64,000 nucleotides of DNA from Spisula solida. Its lineage: Eukaryota; Mollusca; Bivalvia; Venerida; Mactridae. Position numbers and translations under genes: made by a program. The stretch covers positions 6,391,001 to 6,455,000 of the forward strand of contig OX365953.1 in the NCBI GenBank assembly GCA_947247005.1, written 5' to 3'. The notes under the pieces are model-generated. The model searched no databases and had not been told where the DNA came from. It saw nothing but the letters and a program-made list of their open reading frames with translations. Every line of letters starts with the position of its first letter. Position 1 is the first letter of the stretch. Of this stretch, positions 23,846-41,700 are shown in pieces.

Positions 23846-25200
23846 GTGGAGATACTGTTGGTGGGGCGTTAATTAAACAGTTAAAAGGTAACTAAGGATC
23901 CTAAACAAAACTACAACATCATTAATCCACTTGTCTCGGGTCTAGGTTGTCAGATGGTTAGAAAATAAGGTTCCAGGTACATGTTTGGTACTTATAAATT
24001 ATGCTACACTGTAAATACTAAAGCGCACAGACAATCCATAGCCACACAGTAACGGCGGCACCGCCAAGCTACCCACACAAAGGGTCAGGAATAGAACGAG
24101 CCATCCATATCTACCAAAAATGACATTTCAAGTAAGCCTACTATATGAATGACATAGTGTGGAGTTTAAATAAATTGTGGCTTAAATAACACATACTGAA
24201 TACATACCTGTATTTTAATAATTTTATCCTTTTTGGTAGTTACAAATTTCCCAGAAAAGTACTAGTGTATATTATAAACTATAATAATACTCCGCATGCG
24301 GATGTAAGTGGATTATAACGATTAGTCCACTCCGCTCAAGATTGAAGTTCACTTTCTGATTTTTTGGAATTAAATCACACGTTTTAGCACATTATACGCA
24401 CATATATCAAAGGCACACCTAACTGTTTCACTTGAGATAGTGTTCTGTTATTTTATTTACAATGCCAATGCTTAAATCCAATAGAAAATACTATCTTAAA
24501 AGTATCAACTTCTAACAAGCTTAAGCGCTGCCATAATTTAAAGTCTATTGTCAGTCAAACAAGGTCGATATTGACTGTATAATCACTCCAGTAAAAGCGA
24601 CGAACGAACAATTGTATGGGGTAGAAAAACTAAATTACGATTTTTTCACTCTACTGTTTGACGTTCGGTTATAGCGGCTTAAGATCACTTGTGTCAATAT
24701 TATATATTATATTGTGTAACGTATCGGAAACCAAAATCTCTACGACAAATTATACCGAAAAAATAGGAAATATAATACAAAACAAATCCGTTTTAAGGCC
24801 ACTGCTTATGTACCTATATAAAAGGTTTTCTGCCATTGGTTCTAAATTACATTGAAAGGACCACCCATTTTAATTTAGCGTATTCTGTATAGTATTGCCG
24901 GCTAACACACCGTAACTCCTAGTAAGATTTCTGGATTTGACTGGCTATGTTAATTCGTCCGTGACTCTTCAAACAGTGATGTCCTCCACATGTGGAGAAG
25001 TTATCAGTTGATTGTCTTCCGCATGTGGAGAAGTTGTCAATTGCTTGCTGAAGTTGTAAATTAATTTCATAAGTAACTAGAACCGAACATACCCGAACAA
25101 ATTATGATCTAGGTAAAATAAAATATATGTAATTGATAAAATGATTATCAAGTCGGTAGCTTCGCAGTGATCATGGTCGAATACTGTCTCTGAATAGAAC
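23846..25200. other. Intergenic, no gene seen
   Basis: No supported gene. A short direct duplication containing ATGTGGAGAAGTT (about 24990 and 25027) is the only local structure noticed. Confidence 0.4.
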
Positions 25201-25224
25201 AGCATTTATAAGCTGTCACGGCGT

Positions 25225-25300
25225 TTCGTGGGTTCGGACCCCTAGATCTGCAGGTTGACTATTGCGTTATACCAACTGTGCTAATGATTGAACTACGGTA
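25225..25300 (-). repeat. tRNA-Cys-like sequence, probable SINE head
   Basis: On the minus strand an A-box-like TAGCACAGTTGG (25283-25272) is followed, at tRNA spacing, by a B-box-like GGTCCGAACCC (25240-25230). Between them CCTGCAGATC resembles the anticodon arm of tRNA-Cys (GCA). The acceptor and T arms do not pair cleanly, so this is a tRNA-derived SINE or decayed tRNA and not a working tRNA gene. Confidence 0.45.
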
Positions 25301-25316
25301 CCATTTATACACCAGC

Positions 25317-25564
25317 CTATTGAAACCACGCCCCCCAACCCCGGGGAATAACGTTTTTTATTACTTTTGCCTATTTCAATCCTGGGGAAAATCCCTCGCG
25401 TCCCAAGGGTCATACAGATGATATCCCCGCAAATTGTCCCATATAATACGTACCTCATGGCTATATTTCCCCACCATTTTAGCCTGGCAGTGCGGGGACA
25501 TCGGAAAGGTAAAAACAAGGGACTGTTCCCAAGCTATCCCCCAGGGGTCGTGGTTTCAATTGAC
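25317..25564. mobile_element. MITE family M, copy 1
   Basis: It starts ATTGAAACCACGCCCCCCAA and ends GGGGTCGTGGTTTCAATTGA, so the ends are inverted. The interior has GCGGGGACATCGGAAAGGTA and CCCGCAAATTGTCCC segments shared with copies at 27085 and 37777. It is GC-richer than its surroundings and non-coding. Confidence 0.75.
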
Positions 25565-27084
25565 TCAATTGCATACGTGTTAAAGGCAAACAAAAAGCTC
25601 AGACATACGACCTGCGGATAACTTTCCTAACTTGGCCTTACAGATTAGTTGTTACCAAAATATGTGTTGTCTTGACCTTGCCTGGTATGTAACAAAAAAC
25701 AACAAAATTAACAAAAATATTCAGGTTTTTATTTAAACTTCACACACCGGAGAGCTTGTTTCTTTATCATTTGGAACATTCGGCGTTCACCCTTACACCA
25801 AGTTCATGCGATATCATAAATGCTCCTAATTATCATTCAATTATCGTATCGAAGAAAAGTAAAATTGGATCGTACAGCAATCGTTGAGAAAACAAAACAG
25901 TCGTACAAAAGACTACTTTTTTTATTTTTACAGAATATCAAGTTTAGGCTACAGTAATTGTATTGTCGCCAAGCGCAGACGACAATAAGTGAAGACTATC
26001 GACTGAATCGTTATTTTAATAATTGGTAGGCAAATATACTCTACTTTGATACAAAATAACATGTTTATTCCACAGTTGGGGGAGTCATATTTGGTCAATA
26101 GATTTTTATATATTTGTTTAAATTCTACGCTTAGTCCCGGATACATGAGCGTAATAAGCACGGACTTCATACATTTCTGAACAATGTAGCGTAAATACAC
26201 GCACATTAATAGCGTTCAATTATTAAAAATAGCTAATAGACCTTATTAGGCTGGACAATACGTTCAAACGAACCCGCATCATTCATTCAATGAAATACAA
26301 TTTTTAAAATATAATTAAGAGATAATTGAAAATGATAAAACAGACTAAATTAGTTGTCTCTATTTTGAAATAAGCCAGAAATTGTCGCAGATAACAATCA
26401 TTGATAAAGACTATTAAAGAGTAAACTATTTTTTATAAAATGAATGTTATCTTAGCTAGGTGCACCTGTACTAAAGTGGTCACATTCTCATAGTATCAAA
26501 AACGAGACTTGGCTTTCGATATCTTCATAAAGTAATTACATTCATAGACAACATCGTTAGAACTACCTCCATGCAAAATCCCATCGAAATTGACCAACTT
26601 GTTAAAAGGTTATACCATGAAATGTATATCACGGTGTCCAGTCAATCACTGAGGTGCATTCGAAACGACAATTGCTATTCTAAACAAGAAAGGAGCTAAC
26701 AAGAAAACAGAAAGTGATTTCACGCACTAGTGATTTATTTTCTTATTTATGGACGGATATTTTAAAATATTGATATCAAATTAAAGACGAAGCTCTCTAG
26801 TTTCTGATTATGTAAATATATTTAAAATAACACCAGTATTAATGAAATGCTTATCAAACTCGGTGACTGTGTGGTCAATTTCGCGTGTTATGAACCTTTC
26901 TAAGATATTATAAATTGTATAACAAAAAATGTTTTGTTTGTTTACTCTGTATTAATGATACAATACAATATACAATTACCTGTGGAACGTGTATGATTCA
27001 GAAGAAACTACGGCACTGATCCCGATGCATATCTTCTCAGTTATGTGTTTATGTGGGAGGAGCTCGCGTCTTGTTAATTGTAGC
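25565..27084. other. Intergenic, no gene seen
   Basis: AT-rich sequence without supported genes or clear element ends. Confidence 0.4.
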
Positions 27085-27325
27085 GGGGAATTGTATCGTG
27101 TTTTACCTTTCCGATGTCCCCGCACTGTCGTGTGAGTGCAGGGCTTTTGTTTTGTGCCAAAAATAGCGGGGAAATATAGTCATGACTATATTCGTGTGGT
27201 ATAAGGTGGGGATTTTACCATCTGAATGGCCATGGTGGTGCAGAGATTTTACCAGGGGTTTGAAATGGCAAAAGTAAAAAAAAACCAACCCTTCCCCGGG
27301 GTTGGGGGCGTGGTTTAAATTGACT
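27085..27325. mobile_element. MITE family M, copy 2
   Basis: It contains TTACCTTTCCGATGTCCCCG and AATAGCGGGGAAATATAG, and ends CCCCGGGGTTGGGGGCGTGG followed by TTTAAATTGACTGG. These are the inverse of the copy 1 left end, so one end is well preserved and the other less so. Confidence 0.65.
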
Positions 27326-27546
27326 GGTGCAACCTCTCTAATATTTTAAAGTGAAAACGGGACCATGATAGAAGGGGTTGTCTATCTTCATGTTTGTGGG
27401 AATTAGAGGATAAGTTGAAAGATTTAATCCAATACACTGATCTGTTCAGATATTGCTCACAAAACATAAGTGAAAACTAGGGTAAGATATGCAAATGGAA
27501 AAATTAACTGCGGTCCGAGACAAACTCAGGAAAAGGACTGCACGCA

Positions 27547-27888
27547 GTGACCACCCTTGCCACTACGATGGGTTCAACCACTCGTGAAAGCTCGGCCATT
27601 TCCGTTTGTCTTCGATACATATACACGTCTGCGAGGGGAATAGATATGCCGAGTCAGGATAGAGTATTAACACGTACATTTGACGTTCCAGTCACATACC
27701 TCGTACCAAAAACTTCGATCAGAGGCCATGGACTCAAATACCAACTACCCTACGCCCGAACTCTTTGCTACCAGAAGAGCTTCTTTCCGGACACCATCAG
27801 ACTATGGAATAGACTTCCCCAGTCAGTGGTATGCTGTTCAACCATAGACACATTCAAAAGGGAAGTCCAGAAGACTCATCTCCGATAG
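27547..27888 (+). pseudogene. LINE ORF2 C-terminal remnant
   Basis: A 113-codon open frame ends in a motif typical of non-LTR retrotransposon tails: YARTLCYQKSFFPDTIRLWN, then RLPQSVV...STIDTFKREV, closing with LR and a stop. The upstream RT domain is not present in frame, so this is a 5'-truncated insertion. It differs in sequence from the LINE tails at 3.6 and 53.1 kb and represents another lineage. It is not a host gene. Confidence 0.65.
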
Positions 27889-29362
27889 ATTTGTGAGAGA
27901 CTGTTTTAACCACACTGTATATAGACACTTTTAAACCACTGGATTTGTAAAATAGAAGTGTTACGATGCGCTTGTACGATTATACGCAAATAGGTGTCGG
28001 TACAATAATGGAAGAAGAAGAACGTTACCGCTTTGAAGATTTTGTACGGACATATCAACCGAATAGACAACTCATTTGTTATCAAAAGCATCCATTTCAT
28101 TTATAGTTATTTTTTAAACCAAACTCGATAATATTCCGTTTTATTTTTACATCTCATAATGTAAGGGAAGTAACTCTTCAGCTCCTGCCATCTGGTACTA
28201 GCGAATAGCTTCCCTTGTTAAAAATATGATTGCCCTGTCGGCACATATTTTCTTTTTCGAGTAGCCCTAGGTTGTATCTCGTCCACTCACTGTAACGACC
28301 CGAAGTAACGCCACCCGGCGGCCATGTTTTTTTATCAAATCGTTATAAAAATTAGGAATTTAAAAAGAGGACCACCTAGCTGGCATTAATCTAGTGCAGT
28401 TTCATCAAAATTGGCCAGTAGTTTATCAGAAGATGTTTGAATACATTGTAGACGACGGACGGACGCACACAAAAGCTCACACTGAGCACTGGGTACTACT
28501 GAGCTAATAGAACTATTAGTCAGCACTATTGACCTGTCGCTAATTAATCTCTGTGTGTTTTCGTTTTTGAACAGTAAGAATGGTTTGATGAGTTAAAATA
28601 ACAACTCTGATTGGACAACGGATAAACATGGATATTCATGGGTGACAAGTTAATAGTGACAGGTAATACAAATCGGTTCTCTACATGTTTTTTTTATTTC
28701 AACATGTACATGGTTTCTGCATCAATGTACCAACATTCTAGTGGTCAGTTGACTTGATTTGAAGTCTCGCGATCATTGGGCCAGTTTCATAGCTAACATT
28801 CGACATTTTCGTACATGTACAAGTCATTTAGATGACTCGGCCTTTACATTTAACAAAGTTAAAGTCCACCGATGATAACACTAGATTGTTTACAAATGAA
28901 AATTAAATGTATCATTTGTTCTACATAGGCACAATGCCCAATCCTGAAAATGAGTCGCTGTGTTATGGGTGCCATTACTGCATTAGCACACACCCCAGCA
29001 CTGAGTTCAAACATAGTTCTATAGTAAAAATTTAAATTATGAAATTTCAAGACCATAACTGTCAATTCTTGGAATTTTTTCGTCAGATAACTTTTTCTAC
29101 AGAAAAGTTCCTTCTTTCTTACACAGCAAATGATTATTACGAATTTTTTTGTTATGCATTTTCGAAGTTACATTTTTGTGCATGATCACTTTCAATGCAT
29201 ATACGATTACAATTTACTCTGATAAGCGGTCAGTTCACCATGCAATCTTTATACATTGCACATGTATTATGCAGGTTTGTTTATTGATAGGCTGTTTTCC
29301 GGCAAGCTTTGTATGTGAACTGGAATCATCGTAAACTACTTAAGTTTTCGAAAATATGAATG
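27889..29362. other. Intergenic with a decayed mollusc-type repeat
   Basis: From about 28310 to 28510 is a dispersed-repeat-like segment (CATCAAAATTGGCCAGTAGT, then GACGGACGGACGCACAC and AAAAGCTCACACTGAGCAC), similar in style to the repeat at 48083. At 28526-28664 CTATTGACCTGTCGCTAATTAA and TTAATAGTGACAGGTAATA are partly inverted. No gene was seen. Confidence 0.4.
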
Positions 29363-29534
29363 TACAGCCCTGTTAGGATATTGTGAGAGTGACGTTGCAG
29401 TTTATGTGTACACAAAATATTAGGTACAGCATTGAAATTAAAGCTGTTTGTATAAGCAGCTTTATAATTGGTTTAACACCTAAATTGTGGACTTGAACGC
29501 TGCGTCACTGGATTCTGACCCTGACTTGACTATA
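29363..29534. mobile_element. MITE family A, copy 3
   Basis: It starts TA-CAGCCCTGTTAGGATATT and ends CTGACTTGACTATA. Shared interior segments are GTGAGAGTGACGTTGCAGTT and CGCTGCGTCACTGGATTC. It is shorter (about 172 bp) than copy 2 because of internal deletion. Confidence 0.75.
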
Positions 29535-32328
29535 CATGTATATAGTTTGCCGAAGAAAACTGGAATAGTTCTGATTCTTTCCTTCAGAAATGAAGAAACT
29601 CCCTTTTATGCATTTTTCATGCCTCGTCACACTGGGAAATCCCAGCATCATTGGGAATCAAGAAAAAATAGAAACATAATAATAAAAATATCTATTTAGT
29701 TTATTTGCCAGTTGACATTTAAATAAACAGAAAGTATCTACGTTGAAACATACACAAAACATTAGAATTCTGATACAAATTAAATGTTAAAACTGTACAA
29801 ATGATATAGGGGTGCGAGAACTTTATGATTTGTTCTCGTCAGGTGATGAAGGTATAAAATGGCTCTAAGCCGTTCTTAAAACCACCGTCTCATCCCTCAG
29901 TCAAACCAAAATACTGAGTGAACATTACCCTAACCCTGCGGTATCCATAAAATCAACTAAAGAATAATTCAAATTAATACTATGTTAAATAAATGTTTTT
30001 AAAAACTTAGGCGATTTTCTTGGCATTTCTGTTTCAAATTTAGAATCAAAGGCATATAATAAACAGGCCAGTGTGATACTTTAGATATAACATGGTATGT
30101 AGACACTTATTTACAAGTTCCTAGATTAATATGTAGTGTGATAAAAACATTACAATCAGTCAACCGTTTACAGATTGGACACTTAGACGACATGTCAATC
30201 AATTTGGCAAATACATTTCATTAAATCATAATACATTACAACAATAAATATGTACATTCATTCTACCCAAGCTACAGGAATATGTTCTAATGTCTTCATT
30301 TCAGATCAGAGACATGCTTTGAATAGAATAAATAAAAGCAGCCAGCTGGTGGAACCAACCTAGCCAGCAGCACGCCATCTTTTTCCCAGTGAAATGGCTT
30401 GACATTAAAACAAGCATTACAGTTGTACAAAATATCGTAACTTGGGGTCGAGTGTTAAGTGAAAAATATGGAAACGAATTATCATCACAAAACAATTCCA
30501 ACATCTTCCACCTTTCACTCAATAATCGTGCACGAAAGTAATGTTAAAATACAGGGAATAAAATTGATGTAGGGTGTCATTTTTTCAAAAATATTATTCC
30601 ACACAGCAGTTAAGACTTTATGTAAGATGGAGGGCTACATGTTCAAGTTTTACATTTGATAAATTATTTTGGAGAGAACAGTCATTTGTACGTCTTACAG
30701 GAATAGATACAGTCCCAATTCAACAGCATGACGCTCAATTGGCTATTTACAAACAAATATATATACATAAATATTACATGTCATTACAGTCAAATATTTC
30801 TAATACTAATGTCTCCATACAGTATGTTTTAAGCAGGTGAAATATCCGACTATTGAACCATCTACTCATCAGGGGTTCCACAAGCATCTGAATCTGAATG
30901 GTCATTTTGATACTTTTGACTCCATTTTACCGACCGGAATACCAATGCTTTTATACAAGAGAAAAATTACCTTTCAAACCAAAATTTTAGAATAAAAATG
31001 TTTTTTTTAAGGGTCAGAACCCCTTCTCCCAGTCAAATGGAACCCCTGGGTCATATTTTACATGCATGATTCTGCAGTGAATGAATACTTCATTTAGAAG
31101 TCCTTATCATATAATAATTAGAACACACACAGAGACAATTATCATTTTTTTCTAAAATCTTATAAATATCTGTGAATATATTTGAGGCCTCCTTAATAGC
31201 AATATGGTAAACTGATGATGCTAAGATGTGTCTTGAAATGAGTAAAAAATAGTTCATGCTCTCAAGAGATTTTGTGCAGCAAATGGCAGCTTTTGTCATT
31301 GAAATGAAGGAAACAAACATTTAATCATTGTACCAATGGATTAGTAACAAAAAATACAAATATATAAAGAACTGGTTTAACTGGGAGGGGTCCTATCACA
31401 GCTTTTTAAGTATGTAAACAAAATCTCTGCAATCAGCAAACCACAAATATCACATTCACTATACTACCGGTACACACCTATTGTTGGACTCGAGAAACAT
31501 TTATGGCTGAAATTGCGAACAATCATGACCATAAAAATGTTTGGCTTATATTTTTGGACCATATCTACAAGAAAATCAATGTTTTAGGAGAATTGTGATA
31601 CTAGTATTCATGGTAAAACAAAGCATTCAGTAAGATGAGAGTCTTAAATGAATTCACCAAGATGGTTAAAGATTTGAATTCACCAAGATGGTTGAAGGTT
31701 TACTGAGTAAAATGACACAGAAATCTGGGAGCAAAATGTAGCCGAGAAATATATAGGAGTCGTCGATGAAATATGAATGAGATTTTAGTTAAAGCCTTCA
31801 TGACTAGCCATCTCATGTGATACAAAGAAATTCCACGACAATCACACCAAACCGGAAATTCATCAATATCAAACCTCAAGGTAAAAGCGATACTAGTTTA
31901 CCTGTGACTCAAATAGATAAGTCGCTCAAACCTATCAAAATGCTCCTAATTTAAGAGCTTAAGCATCTTTCAGTATGTAACGACACATTTAGTAGTATCT
32001 ATATCATTTATAGGAACAGCATGATTGTTTCACGAAATACAAAAAGACCAGGTACACATCTTTATCAGTCATACAAGTAACCACAGGAAAGCTATTCAGT
32101 CAAATGTTCACATTTCATACAGACGGGTACCGGTCCGTTGTCATGAGATGTACACGTGTAAGTTCACAAATTCACCGCGGAGTTGTTTTTGACATCAACT
32201 TTTTTACAACAGATCTATTTCATTCATAATTTCTTCAAGCACACGCAATTACTCAAATGTACGTCATGTGCACCATAATGCACACACTATGTTGTTTCGT
32301 TTATCACTAATCTCAGTCATGCATCAAT
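29535..32328 (-). other. 3' flank and possible 3'UTR of the PP1 gene
   Basis: Downstream of the PP1 stop codon the sequence is AT-rich and relatively free of repeats apart from the element at 30870-31048. On the minus strand an AATAAA occurs at 29705-29700 and an ATTAAA near 31325-31320. Either could end a long 3'UTR; the true end cannot be seen. A small direct duplication containing GAATTCACCAAGATGGTT lies near 31650-31693. Confidence 0.35.
30870..31048 (-). mobile_element. TIR element family N, copy 1
   Basis: It is bounded by CAGGGGTTCCA and its exact inverse TGGAACCCCTG. The interior (minus strand) matches the plus-strand copy at 41939-42110 in intron 3 of the ankyrin gene (AAAATCATGGGTATT-like and GTCAAAAGTATGAAAATGAC-like segments). 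It is non-coding. Confidence 0.75.
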
Positions 32329-38573
<6,245 letters not shown>

Positions 38574-38688
38574 TCCAATGGAGAAAGGTTGAAATGATTA
38601 GCTATGTAAAAACTTCAAGAGCCAAAACCTACGGCCGATGTTCGCGGATTTCTCCGATTCCTCCAAAGTATTTACAACTAGAAAAAAG
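38574..38688. promoter_or_regulatory. Shared divergent promoter of PP1 and ankyrin genes
   Basis: Only 115 bp separate the two start codons, which point away from each other, so both 5'UTRs and any core promoter must lie here or overlap the first exons. Just upstream of the PP1 start is CCAATGG (38575-38581), a CCAAT-box-like sequence. The ankyrin start codon is embedded in AAAGATGGCGGCC (38686-38698), matching the YY1 consensus often found just downstream of transcription starts in housekeeping genes. No TATA box was seen. Transcription starts are not known. Confidence 0.6.
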
Positions 38689-38737
38689 ATGGCGGCCGTT
38701 ACGAAGGCGGATGAATTTGCTGTATTTTCAATTGCCG
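38689..38737 (+). CDS. Ankyrin gene exon 1
   Basis: 49 nt, MAAVTKADEFAVFSIA plus one base; the donor is GTATGA. The ATG lies in a YY1-like AAGATGGCGGC. The phase fits exon 2 (G|AT = Asp). Confidence 0.8.
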
Positions 38738-41700
38738 GTATGAGTTATGCGGTCGACAATTTTTGATGTACTATTTCAATTATTTAGAGAACGATTGTGT
38801 ACAAACTTTAAGTGCAACTTTTTAAAACGTTTTCTCATCCAGACGGAGAGAAAATATTTGCAATTTGATGTGTAATTGAAAATATTTCTAAAATGTAGAA
38901 CTATATTTTGTCAGGTGCGCGCATGTATTATGGGAAATAAATAATAATGGCTTCCTACAAGTCAATGTTCGAAATTGACCGTTTATTCTATGTGTAGACG
39001 ATACAATAATGACGATGAAAAACAAATACTGGATGCATTCACTAGATATTTTATATTTTGTACCAGGGGAGGGAGAAAGTCTCCTGACTTAACGAGAAAA
39101 TCTTGAAAATGGTCATCAAACGAAAAGGTAGGGTGAATGACCTAGTTTCTGGTGATGTTTACATTTGTTTGTTTAATGATTCGACATCTTTGTGCTTTCA
39201 AACCTTAATTATATTGGTTGTCAACCTTAAAAATGTCTTAATCTATGTGATATCCACACAGTTACGCTCTATATCTTTGAACTTGAAAATAAATGTTGCT
39301 GATACTGAGAGTCAAAATTGTGATTTTTGCAGCAACATGTCCTTGCCTGTTACTTTCATGGGTTTCGAGTTTAAGAGATAAATTGCTGGTTGATTTGTGT
39401 ACTCAGTAATATAACATATGCGTCTATTATCATAGCTGTTTAAAATTTATAATGATTCTCATTCTGACTCGTACACAAATTATTATCACAATATTCTCAT
39501 TTTTTGTTGCCAGGGTAATTATGACAACAACCTCTTTTCAAAATGAAAGTAGAAAAGTTACACTTTGTACATGCAAGCACTGTTCATCCTTTTCTATTGT
39601 TTCTTTTGTCTAGGTTTGATGGTATGCATTACTTTTTATGAAATAAGTACAGGCTTTTTGAACTTATGATATTGAGTGCAATTTATAGTTTAACATTATG
39701 ATTATTATTTGGCATAAATCATTAAATGATGAAATGGAAGAATTACACATGTATTAAGATACATTTAATTAATTCATAAAAACTTTTTAAAGATATAATT
39801 TAGACCTATGCTGTGCAGACAATTTTTCGGCAAGTTTTACTTTTTAAAAATGTTTTGTTTTTCAGATTTTCAAAAGGCTGCAGCATTTATTCACGAGTTT
39901 CTGTTAAAGCTACATGAGGATTCAGAATGTGCGGAACTCAGAGATTCACTGAATCTTGCTCTTTTGCACATGCAAAAGTACTACAGGATATTACAAACTC
40001 GAAATCAAGAGAAACATTTAGCTACAAACTTATCACTTACTGCAAGGGGGCTAAGCCCCATGACACCATTTGTTGATGCACCTGATAAGTTTCAATACAA
40101 ATGGATAAATTTAGACAGTGCACGTTTGAAAGCCTCAATGGCTATGGACGAGAGTATGGCCCTGACAGTGTTACCCGCCATTATTCAAGCTGCCAAAGAA
40201 GGAAATACTGACCTTATAAATGAATTAGTAACTTCAGGTATATTTATAAGTATAATATATTATTTCAATTCACACGTATTACTATTTGATGATTATAAAC
40301 ACATGGTTACTGTTTTATTATAGCACTTACGGAAATGTTAAACTTACGTTCAAATCTAAATTCTTTATGTATCATCAACGGCTGCACATAGATTGGCGGG
40401 TTGCTTAATATTAAGTATTTCTCAGTCAACGAACCCCTACAAACAATATCTGAGCCCAGGGTGTAGATTTTAACGAATACTTTAGAATTCAAATTTGAAC
40501 GTGAGTTAACAATTTCTGTAAGTGCTTTGATAAAATAGTACCATGGTGAATAGTAACTTGTATCAACTTTTATTTTGTTGTAAATTGTTTATACTCATAC
40601 AAAAGAAACAGTGCCAATCATGAATGGCCCATTTGTTTGTAAAAACTGAAATCCACTAATACCGTATCTATAGCCAGTCAGTGAATAAAAATACATAGAT
40701 CTACCCAAACCCTGAAGATAAACCGAAAACCAAAATTATATTTGACAATTTTACATTATTTTTTTTGTAAAACATTCACTAAGTTTTTAGTTCTCTTCAT
40801 AAATTGACGTTTTTTCATGCTTTCAGAATTTCTTAGTTCAATGTGCTATAATTGCGGCAATGTGCTATATATATTTGTGATGTGTTTTAATGTGTTTCTT
40901 CGCAGAGCCAGCATGTATAGATGATCAGGATGGTCTAGGTCGTACTGCTTTATCCTACGCTGTACACTTCCAACAGATGGAAGCATTGCTGTGCTTATTA
41001 GAAAATGAAGCCAATCCAAATGTATCTGCCCATGGTAAGGTCATTCATTTAATTTATATGCAAGCCATTAAAAATGGTTGGTTTTGTGTATCTCTTCATA
41101 CAGAAAAGATTGTAAAAGTAGCAGTCTTTAATGGTTTTAATCCTTTTAAAAACAAAATCTATATTTGTTATGTTTGATACTCTTCCTATGTTTTTGACAG
41201 GGTTCCCACATTCCGGGAAAAACATTTTTCATGCAGGGAAAAGTTAGGAAATTGTGCAAAACTCAGGGAATTATTTATAGCTGTTGATCAATGTCATTTG
41301 AATTTTCCTATGAAGAAAATATCAAAAGACTATGCTTGCTTGAGATAATTCTAGATTATATTAATAACTTTATGTCAATAAAAAGTTCTAAAACTGCTGC
41401 TTTAAACTTTATGTCTGTATATTATATGCTCTTATATTGACTGTATTGTACAGAGAATTTGATGTGATCCTGGACCTTCTTTTAGCATAACTTGACAGCT
41501 AATATCTTGTCTATAATTATTACCCCAGCGGAGAGTATATCACAAAGACACTTGAGGTGTAACACAAACGCAAATTTAAACAACCAATATTTAAACAACC
41601 AATATTGCACAATTGCTTGCAGAAATTTATATATTCAATGCGAGAACTTTGTTTTATATTCATGCATTATAAAGGTAAGGATCACATCAATATCTCCATA

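Noticed and set aside
27547..27888. Independent 113-aa host protein
   Set aside because: The final 50 residues match the LINE ORF2 tail pattern (FFPDTIRLWN...TFKRE).
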